NCBI GenBank assembly: GCA_017657125.1
Contig: JAGFNX010000301.1
Span: 1-64,000 of the forward strand
Source of the DNA: Scopulariopsis brevicaulis
Taxonomy: Eukaryota; Ascomycota; Sordariomycetes; Microascales; Microascaceae
DNA length: 64,000 bases
Direction: 5' to 3'
The notes under the pieces are model-generated. The model was given only the letters and a program-made list of their open reading frames with translations, was not told the DNA's origin and made no database searches. The position numbers and the translations under genes were made by a program. Positions 54,335-64,000 of this stretch are shown here, one piece after another. The number at the start of each line of letters is the position of its first letter. Position 1 is the first letter of the stretch.

Positions 54335-57300
54335 GGCATCTGCGGATAGGAGCAGGGGGGACCTTGGCGCCCTGCTGAGTTAGTGAAGTTCATACGACGA
54401 GCTAGTTTTGACAGTCTCGAGCTAACCGCCGTCACCAGGCAGGGTCAATGGTGGGGCCATCAGGACTCGTAATGCGGCTCTGGACGGTAAAGCTTCCCTC
54501 GAACGCTGCTCTCGTTGCGCCTGTACTGACTCGTCGTCTAGACCTGAAGTCTTTCATGGACAAAAAGAACGCGAGCTTGTTACAGTACGGCGTCTCCCGT
54601 GGAAGCTCAAATCTTATGCTAACCGTAGTCAGGTCTGTGCTCGATGATAGAACCTGCCATTCGACTCTCGAGACTGTCTTCAATAGAGCCCTGGCTGAAA
54701 GGGCCGACTGTCTCAGCGGGCTGAAATCCAAGGCTGCTACGGCATCAGGCCGTCTAACGAAATGCGCTGAAATCGTCAGGCTGGTTGTTGAGCAAGGAAC
54801 AAGCAAGCTCAAGCGAAAGACAGCACTGGCCATAGCTGATCACATCACCCAGATTCTTCCAGGGCCCGATGAGGAATTGATCCAACCCCTGACCAAGGAC
54901 TACATCAAAGCGCTCCGGGCCCTCCTCTCCCATCCCGCCAACGTGGAGCAGCTCGCAAAGCAATCGGCCGAAGGATGGGTGACTTGCGTCAAGTTCTGCG
55001 CCGACGTCGTTGCCAGTTTCGTGGATAACGCAGACGAGGATGCCAGTCTCCTCTCTCGAGCGTCGCCGGCGCCGGGGACCACTCAAGCACTCTCCTCGAG
55101 TCGGTCGTCGGGGCGGTCTAACCCGAACTCTAGCCAGCGACCCCAGGGGTACATCAGCCAAACTACGCTTCTGGATCTTCTGGAGTGCCTCTACTACCTC
55201 GTGCTCACGCCGCACTCCCCGCTGCAACAAGTCGCGGCGAGAATCTCACGGCCCGTCGTACGTATCCTGCAAATCCGGCAGTTCAGTTTGGGTCGCATTC
55301 AGCAATTCTCCTTTGCCACAGTTAGCACGATCCTAAGCCGCATCACCCTCGACGATTTGGCCCAGGCCCAATCCTTGGCACGGGACCTCGTTCCTCTGAT
55401 CTCTCACTGGTGGCGTGCGCGGGGTGTCGCCAAGGATGAAATGCTAAAATCTATACGAGATGAGATGCTACGAGCCATCTTCGCCATGTGTCTACACCTT
55501 GAACATCTAGCCAGGACCTCCGCCGATGATCGTCTAAGGAAGGAACTTGAAGACCTGCTAGATGTGTTGTGGTCGGAGTATGCGAGGCGAGATACTCCGG
55601 ATCAACTGCGTATCGAGGATCTGAACTTTGGCTCGGTGTTAGTACCAGACGACTACTTCAGGACCAGTATCTTCAGTCTTCACCCGCACAACAAGGAGGG
55701 CGAGCGTAAATGGGGGGTTCTGCAGTCTATCGCTCTCCTCGAGGATATCCTTTTCAAAGCCAACCGCGTGGACGAATCTCTGGCCGACACTAACGAGCAG
55801 CCCCGGAAACGACGCCGAACGGCGCGCGAGCCTAATCGACTCCGCCAGAAACTGAAGTTATTTGATACAGGGAGTCAGGTCACTGCCCTTCAGCTAGTGC
55901 CATTTCTCGCTCAGAGCAAGATGCTATCCGACGATGACGTGTGTACTTTACTCTCGGATCTCACTGGCCTGGTGGTTGATAAACGGGAAGCAATGGCGTC
56001 GTGGGCCATGCTGGCAGCCTCTAGGTGAGTACATCCATATGCTTGCTAGACACCGGAATCATGCCGAGGTTATTAACCGGTGGTATAGCTGCGCGAGGAG
56101 GGAGGGCGCGTCAAGCGAAGACATGTCTGCAACTTGGAAACAAATCTGGCAGCTCGTTGTCCGGAATATTAGCCTGCCAGGCGTGACCCGCGCAGCGTGT
56201 GTCCTCCTCCATACTCTTCTGGAAACCGACCTGGTCAATTATCATGGGGTTTCCAATGATATCAACAGTATTGTCACCACGGCCGACGTGAATGGCCCGG
56301 CCATCATTACCGACTCGACATTACTCCTCATGCTTCACCTTTTAAGACTGCGAAATCTCAAACTACCCAATGCCAGCCAGACAACTTGCAGTCACATCAT
56401 ACGATGGGTTTTCTTCAGATGGGATCCGAGTAAGTCGAGTCAACTACACCCTGCCCAACTGTCCGGGGAGCTAACCCAGCGCAGAGGACCTCTCATTCTC
56501 CTCACTTCATGCTCCTCACATTGCGCCCCCTGTGTTGATCAACTTGCTCCGCGCAGCCTGTGGTTCCAGTCTTCTGCCGCCTCCTAGCCCGCAGTTGGTA
56601 TCTGGAGGACCAGTTAGCCAGGGGTGGAAATCTCACTGTGAGATGGAGACCACCGCAAGGTATCTCCTGCTCCTCGAAGACCCTCAGCTCATACCTATTC
56701 TCTCGGTTTCCTGTAGCCACACACTGCTCTCAAGTGGGAGGGCCCCGTCATCGGATCCTTCTAGTTTCTTCGCATTGAAGAAGCTCGTCCTGGAGCTTCT
56801 CTACCCGAAACTAGAGGAACTCCAGGCCTTATGTGACTCGTGGAACAAGAAGACAGGTGATGGATTTCAGCAGGTTTCCCCAGAACGTTTGCAGAGCCTG
56901 TTTCTGGTATGCGTCTGCGCATCAGTGCTTCTTCCGCAGTTGATGGACCTGAATACAAGGCAATCTAGGGACATTGAGACGGTCTTGTTCAAGCTAGTCG
57001 ACGAAACCCTCTCGGCTGTGCTAGACTCGTTGGAGTCCCAACTTCTTCTTGATGTCCTGCTGAGGGTGACTCGACCCATCATCCCCCAAATCTCGACGTC
57101 AGCACTCAATCAATTGGCCACAGAATACCCTCCCTTGCTATCGCTACTTTCAAGACTTGCTGGCGCTTTGAACGAGCAAACAATTCGGCAGGCGTCAGAT
57201 GCAAATCCCGACTCCATGGACATCGACGACGAGTTCGATTCGCAAGTGAGCAAGGCCAGCTCGGCCACCTGCATCGTCGAAGTGCCACGCCAGAGCATCG

Positions 57301-60300
57301 CCTTGAGTCTAGACCCAAGAGCCTTCCACCTTGACACAGCGCTGCGGCTGCACGTGCTCAAGGCTTTGTCTCAGGACCTTGGCCAAGTTGGCCTTGTACC
57401 CGAGGCCTTTGTGGAACATCTACTGGCACTTACGGATGAAGATTTCCTGCTGGCCCAGGGCATGATGCTCGAGTTATTCCGGTCAGACTCGGTCGCACGC
57501 CCCGAGAGTGCGTTTCAGGTTGTTGATAAGATGGGGGGAATTATTGGCAAGGTTCCAGAGTACGACTGCTGCGAGATTTCACTGCGTAGTTGCGTTGATC
57601 TCATCGAAGCGCTGCTCCCTGTCTGGTTCGATGCTAAGCACGATGTTGCGGACATGGTTGGTGATCTCTATCACCATTTCATCAAGACCTGTCTGCCGAG
57701 TAATCAACTCTCCCCGAATGTGCAGATATCTCTCGTCAAGCTCGTCCTGTCCATCATGAAGGTTGACTCCCAGTACGCCGACAATATGGGCCTGTCATCC
57801 TGCCGATCGACTCTTCTTTACCTAGCGCAGCAGGGAGCAATGCCCGTGAGGTTCTTCCTTGGAGCACGCATCTCGGATATGTTTGGGCTTTACGTTTTGA
57901 AAGTCCACGATGACATCTTCATTGACGTCCTTAGCAGCCTTCCGGCGGACCATAATGACATGGAAGGGATTGCGTACCGACTCTACGCATTGTCGGAGCT
58001 TGCCTGCCGCTGGCCGACCCTCCTGAGACGCTGCATTTACCACATATTCGAAACTCCCGGTAACATCCCAAGCTCGTCCAGTTATGCCACTCGTTGTCTC
58101 AGCAAGATCGCCACCGCTCTTCAGCTGAAATCACCGACTGAGCTCTTCCGCCTGTTCGCTCCTCAACTACTGTATACCTGGCTGTTGAGCAACGATATTG
58201 AGGACATACCCTACAGTATCTTCGGCTTCTCGACCTTACAAGAGCTCATACAGGAGTCTCAGAGCGAGGCATCGGCACTGATGATCATGCGCGGCCCAGG
58301 CGACTCGCTCGATCGTCTTGCGTCCCAACTCGGCAAGAGCGCCGTCGATGTGGTGTCTGAGAATTTCTCCAAGATCCTGGCCTACTCCATTGCGCATGGG
58401 ATTGCCAAGTCGAGGAGCAGGTCTGAGCAAAATAGCCATGACAGCAGCGTCAGGGACTCGAGCAGGAGTGCTGCTGAAGATAGGGGAGAAGCCTGGATCA
58501 GGAAGCTCCTCGGCTCGCAGGCATTCATCGAAGCCGTGTACGCTAACTTCGCCGACACCGCTGCCCATTTCATGGATCTGTTTGACCAGGAGGGCGCTAT
58601 CGAGCAGTACTTTGTCGGACACCTCTCCTACGCCGCTGACATTTTGGCCGAGATCAAGGAGTTCTCCCACTCTGCCATCGGGCTGCCCCCGAACCAGCAG
58701 CCCGTGTTCAAGGCCCGCCAATTGGTCCGCCAACTGAACCACCTTTGCAACCTCGCCCCAAAGTACGAGATGGCAGCTTTGTGGACACCTGCTTTGGTAG
58801 TCTTCGTGGCACGGAAGCTCATTAACACGATTCATCCCGCTCTCGGCTCTCTTCATGCATGTTCCGTTCTCCGCAAAATTCGAGTCCTCACCGCTCTAGC
58901 GGGTCCGGTTGCCTTGGACTCATACCCCCTGGAAATGCTGCTTCATTCTGTGCGGTCATTCATTGTCGATTCTGAATGTGCTGACGATGCGATGGGCGTG
59001 AGCCAATACCTCATCACGAAGGGGGCCGCTCATCTAGAGCAAGCACCTTCATTCCTGGCGGGATATGCTCTCTCGACTCTCGCGTCGTTGCGGGTGTTCC
59101 TTGAGTCTAGTCAATCTAGCACAACCCAGGAGAGCCAGTTCAAGGCAACGATGAGCAAGGCAAAGCAGTTCCACTCATGGTTCAGCAAATACCTTGCTTC
59201 CTACAGCTCCCCGGTTTTCAAAGATGACCCCAACAGAGAAGCCGTTTTCAGGTCCATCACACACGCAGCGGCCCGTATCCGGTCGTCTGGAAACGCAGAC
59301 AAGGGAACCCACGAAAGCAATCTTCTCCTCGAGATCCTCCGAGATGAGGGACAGGAAGACCCATTACTGAACGCCTCCTCGCGTGACTTGGCCCTGGGGC
59401 TTCTTTGCGGTGACTTCACACTGCCAGAGTCAAGCCAGCAAGACATGGTTGAGACCGATAGCGAGGCTGTTGAGCAGGCGCCCGTTGTGTGGAGAAGCTG
59501 CATGACCCAGTCTCTCAGTGATCAGTACCTGTCCTGGGCTGGGCGTGTTGCTGGGAGGTCGTTCGCCGCCTCTGGAGATATACCGGAGGAGCTCCTGCAG
59601 GAGAGTCGGCTTTCGGCCCACCTACGCATCGCCCCTGGAGTAAACGGCTCACAGCGCGGGCTAATATACCTACTTCAGGAGCTTACTACACACAGAGAGC
59701 ATGCGACTGCCGGACTCGCTGAATCGGCTCTAAGGTCGATCGTTTCCGAGGCGAAGGCCAACGAAGATGATGCCCTTACCGTGGCCTGCCAGGAAACCTT
59801 GACCGAATCTTTGTTCTCCACCTCGGACTGGGGTGAATACTATCCTCCGCCCTCAGAGTGCCCATCTCTAGAGTCCCCGGTTGAGGATGGATTGTTCATG
59901 AGTGAGCAGATCGAAAGTGCAGGCTGGCTGCAGCGACTGTGTTTATACCTCTGTCGGTCGGCCTCCGACCGAGTGGTCGTGCTCGCTGTCCTTTCCAGTC
60001 TCCTTACGGAGGTCAACGGTTTTACCGAGCAGGCATTCCCATATATCCTCCACCTTGCACTATTAGCCCAGATCGACCAGCAACCTGTCGTCAAGCGAAG
60101 GGTCTCCGATGCGTTCAAGAGCTGGCTCGACGTTCGAACCCCCATGGCGAAGAACAACCAGAAAATTGCTATCAATGCGATACTGTACCTCCGAACGCAG
60201 CAGCATCCGAACGAGACGTCCATCGCTGATCGTGCGCTTTGGCTGGATGTGGAACCATCGGCGGCAGCCTCCGCAGCCTCGGGGTGCGGGATGCACAAGT

Positions 60301-63300
60301 CGGCGCTCCTGTTTCTCGAGACCGCGTCAAGGGAGGCAGCGAAAAGCCGACGCTCCTCGACCGTCCGTGAGCAGGACCAAGGAGACATGCTTCTCTCTAT
60401 CTTTGAGAACATTGATGATCCTGACGCGTACTACGGACTGCCTCAGACGTCCAGTCTGTCCAGCGTGCTGGCACGTCTCGAATACGAGAAGGACGGGGCG
60501 AAAAGTCTCGCGTTCCGTGGTGCGCAGTACGATAGCCATATTCGACGGCGCGACCCAAGCGCAGAGCAGGACGGAAGGTCACTAGTACGAGCCCTGGGCA
60601 CCCTCGGGCTTGCCGGTCTGTCCGACTCTTTGCTTCAGACGCAGCAAGGCCTTGACGGTACATCTACGTCTCTCGAGAGCACGTTCCAGACGGCGAGGCG
60701 CCTTGAACAATGGAATCTCCCTGTCCCCGAATCGACCTCCAACTTCGCCGTAACAGTTTACAAGGCGTACCAGGCCATCCACAAGGCGAGCGACATGGCC
60801 GCGATCCGGAGTACCATACACGAAGGGTTCGAAGAAACGATGCGCGCAATGTCTACTCAGGGATACAATGCTACCAGCCTCCGGCAGCATCTCGGCTCCC
60901 TTGCCGCACTGTCGGAGTTGGACGATGTGCTTGATGCCACGAGCTTCTCGGATCTCGAAAAGGTTTTGGACAAATTTGACTCGCGGACTCAGTGGATGCG
61001 CAGTGGACGGTAAGTATCCAAGCCATAAAAGTCAAGCCCACGGACCCTGATACTAATAAACCAAGGTATGACGATATTAGCCACATCCTCTCTTGTAGAG
61101 GCACGACACTGAGCGTGTTGAGCCAGCAGAGCATGCTGCGAGGGAAGGCGAACCTATCCCCCGCGGACGCACGACAAGTCGAGGTCCGCTCCATGCTTAT
61201 GGCGTCGAACATTTACCGGTTCCATAAGGCCACTCAAGAGTGTCTGAACCTGTCCACGGCCTTAACGGACATGATCCAGCCCTGCGAGAGTCTCGGTTTG
61301 GTTGTGGATGCAGCAGTCAAGATGGAGGCCGCCAATTCTTTGTGGGACCACGGAGAGATGACCTCGTCAATCGGACTTCTCCAGACTATCGACCAAGATT
61401 CGTCGCTCAAAAAGCAAACTGTGGCCGTGAGCCAGTCGGATCTCTTGTCCAAGATTGGCTACCAGGTGTCCATCGCGAGGCTCGAAAAGCCACAGACGAT
61501 CCAGAAGAAGTATCTCGAGCCCGCGCTGAAAGAGCTAAAGGGGAAGTCTGAAGGGAACGAAGCCGGGCAGGTGTTCCACCAGTTCGCCATGTTCTGCGAC
61601 GAGCAATTGCAGAACCCTGATGGCCTCGAAGACCTGGCGAGATTACAGAACCTGCGGCAAGGGAAGAGTAACGAGGTGATGCAGCTTAAGGACCTGATCG
61701 CCAACACGAAGGAAACTCAGCTCAAGAACAGGTATACCAGCCACCTGGCCAAGGCAAGGCAATGGCTAGAGCTCGACGAGCAGGAGCTGAGGAGGGTCGA
61801 GCAGACGCGCAATGAATTTGTCCGGCTGAGCTTGGAGAACTATCTCCTGTCCCTTGTCGCTTCGGACGCTCACAACAATGATGCGCTGCGTTTCACTGCA
61901 CTCTGGCTGGAGAGATCAGACGATGAGGGGACGAACGAGGCAGTAAAGAAGCACTTTGGCAAGGTTCCGACGAGAAAGTTCGCGCCCCTGATGAACCAGC
62001 TCACCTCTCGACTGCAAGACCAGTCGACCCTCTTCCAAAAACTGCTCTTGGGCATGGTCCTGAACATCTGCGTGGACCATCCTTACCACGGCATGTACCA
62101 CATCTGGGCGGGCATGAACTCGCGTCTAAATAAGAGAGACGAAGTTGCAGTCGCTCGCTACAGGGCTACAGAAAAGGTGGCGAGACAGCTGGCTACCACG
62201 CGCGAGGTCGCCTCGAAGTGGCAGGCAATCGACAGGACGAGCAAGTACTACAACGCGCTCGCGGCCGATCGTAACCCGGACCGGTACAAGACGGGTCTCA
62301 AGCTACGGCTAAAGGATTGCCCCGCCGCCCACAACCTCCTGGGCTGCCTCGCGCGCTACCCGATCCCGCCGCCGACGATGCAGATGGAGCTGGCGATGGA
62401 CAAGGACTATTCTAAGGTCCCCATAATCACATCCCTGGACCCCACTCTGTCAATTGCGTCCGGTGTCAGCGCACCAAAGATCATAACCGCCCTTGGCAGC
62501 GACGGTGTTAAGTACAAGCAGCTGGTCAAGGGCGGCAACGACGATCTGCGACAGGACGCCATCATGGAGCAGGTCTTCGCGGCCGTCTCGTCGCTTCTCA
62601 AGGGCCACCGTGCGACGCAGCAGCGGAACCTGCAGGTCCGCACATACAAGGTGCTGCCGCTAACGGCGTCCTCCGGACTCATCGAGTTCGTCCCCAACAC
62701 GGTCCCGCTCCACGAATTCCTGATACCGGCCCACGAGCGATACTACCCCAAGGACTATAAGGGGAGTCAGTGTAGGAGGGAGATCACCAACGTCCAGGGG
62801 AAGTCGGTCGACGTGAGGGTAGCTACGTACCGCAAGGTGACGGAGCGGTTCCACCCCGTGATGCGGTACTTCTTCATGGAGCACTTTGTCGATCCGGACG
62901 ACTGGTTCGCCAAGCGCCTGGCGTACACGCGAACTACGGCGGCGATATCCATGCTGGGCCACATCCTAGGGCTCGGCGACCGGCACGGGCACAACATCCT
63001 CCTCGACGCCAAGACGGGCGAGGTGGTGCACATCGACCTGGGCGTCGCCTTTGAGATGGGCCGCGTCCTCCCCGTGCCTGAGCTGGTGCCTTTCCGGCTC
63101 ACGCGGGATATTATAGACGGGATGGGCATTACGAAGACGGAGGGCGTGTTCCGGCGGTGCTGTGAGTTTACGCTCGACGCGCTGCGCGAAGAGACGTACT
63201 CTATCATGACGATCCTCGACGTCCTGCGGTACGACCCGCTATACTCGTGGTCCATCTCGCCCGTGCGTCTCGCGAAACTGCAGGACGCGAGAAGGGATGT

Positions 63301-63582
63301 TGAGGAGCGGGATGAGATTGACGAGCAGGAGGCGGAGAAGAGCAGGCGGAAGGGGAGCAGGGTTAACGAGCCGTCTGAGGCGGACAGGGCGCTCGAGGTT
63401 GTGAGGAAGAAGCTTTCGAAGACGCTGAGCGTTACGGCTACGGTGAACGATTTGATTAATCAGGCGACTGATGAGAGGAATTTGGCGGTTCTTTATTCTG
63501 GTGAGTCGAAGCGAATAGTTCTCTTGTTTGGTCTTGCTGTTTTGTCACTAACATGGTTCTAGGATGGGCGGCGTATGCATGA
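54333..63582 (+). CDS. TEL1: Checkpoint kinase TEL1 (ATM family PI3K-like kinase)
   Basis: Eight exons (54333-54378, 54439-54486, 54542-54584, 54633-56024, 56089-56429, 56485-61009, 61066-63500, 63563-63582) encode about 2949 residues. The three short 5' exons give MASADRSRGDLGALLSG and then RTRNAALDDLKSF, which fits the TAN motif found at Tel1 N-termini. A long helical solenoid and FAT region follow. The kinase domain shows KGGNDDLRQD from 2620, the catalytic loop GDRHGHN (D2770) and HIDLG (D2789). The last residues, VNDLINQATDERNLAVLYSGWAAYA, form the FATC end. TEL1 is recruited by Mre11-Rad50-Xrs2 to DNA ends and telomeres and phosphorylates SQ/TQ sites. All catalytic motifs are intact. 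The last exon carries only six codons plus the stop. Confidence 0.95.
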
Positions 63583-64000
63583 GATGTTGTATCTCTTGAA
63601 CGACTTCGTGGAATTTTCTTGTTCCGGCGTAGATTCATGCTGCAAAGACTCCCCTCAGTAGATAATCCATGCATAACAGATTGTGCGTTTTGAGCCCACC
63701 GAGTGCTGCAGTGTCGCTCCGAGGTACATATCGTCCGGCTAGCTTTTCGGTGAAGCTCGGTGTAGGCGTCAGTATCGGCTGGTCTGTGCTTCTTATCAGT
63801 CAGCGGCTCCACATCTCTAACAACGGCAACGGTCCGGCGGCGAGCTCAGCTTGACCCCTCCCAAAGTGCTAGCATTGTGTCAGTGGGAGACGTTGTTCTA
63901 CCCATCCATTTATCGTACTTGAACTACAGCACCAGCTGGGCACACGGCATTGTTTTGCATAGCCCTTGACTCTTTACTGTCTAACTGGCCTTCATCTCGA
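63583..64000. other. 3' flank of TEL1
   Basis: 418 bases after the TEL1 stop. No gene, tRNA or repeat was recognised. It probably contains the TEL1 3' untranslated region. Confidence 0.45.

Overview
The window looks like nuclear DNA from a filamentous ascomycete (Pezizomycotina). It is GC-rich. Protein genes are broken by short introns (about 46-90 nt, a few up to 256 nt) that mostly carry GT donors, a CTAAC/CTGAC-type branch site just upstream of the AG, and strongly C/G-ending codons. Recognisable proteins are typical of this group. The species cannot be named from the sequence. The first bases are a G homopolymer with Ns, which looks like a contig or scaffold edge. No rRNA, tRNA, CRISPR array, intact transposon or prokaryote-like operon was found.

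I could build fifteen gene models, nearly all spliced and checked for frame continuity by hand. Left third: a secreted acidic Pro/Glu/Ala-rich repeat protein (3.8-4.7 kb); a gene-poor stretch with a 48-bp tandem array between two copies of a ~130-bp sequence (6.6-7.05 kb); the ribosome-biogenesis factor RRP5 (minus), head-to-head with an alpha/beta-hydrolase-like protein carrying four Trp-pair motifs; DOT1 (histone H3K79 methyltransferase); and ATG16 (minus), head-to-head with VPS16.

Middle: an FHA-RING ubiquitin ligase of the Dma1/Dma2 type; the mitochondrial processing peptidase alpha subunit; a secreted M28 aminopeptidase (minus); the microtubule bundler ASE1; an IRS4-like EH-domain protein with an internal 27-residue repeat; a ten-exon LaeA-like methyltransferase; and a RING-HC ligase with a SUMO-interaction-like motif (Slx8-like).

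Right: the scaffold nucleoporin NUP192 (minus, with one probable GC-AG intron), divergent from TEL1, the ATM-family checkpoint kinase. TEL1 spans more than 9 kb and includes three tiny 5' coding exons that restore its N-terminal TAN motif. The genes are mostly conserved housekeeping genes. Several (TEL1, DOT1, the Dma1-like and Slx8-like ligases, ASE1, NUP192) serve genome stability or mitosis, but nothing shows they are co-regulated. I found no convincing new multi-gene system. The most unusual items are the repeat structure at 6.6 kb, the Trp-motif array in the hydrolase-like protein, and the secreted acidic repeat protein.
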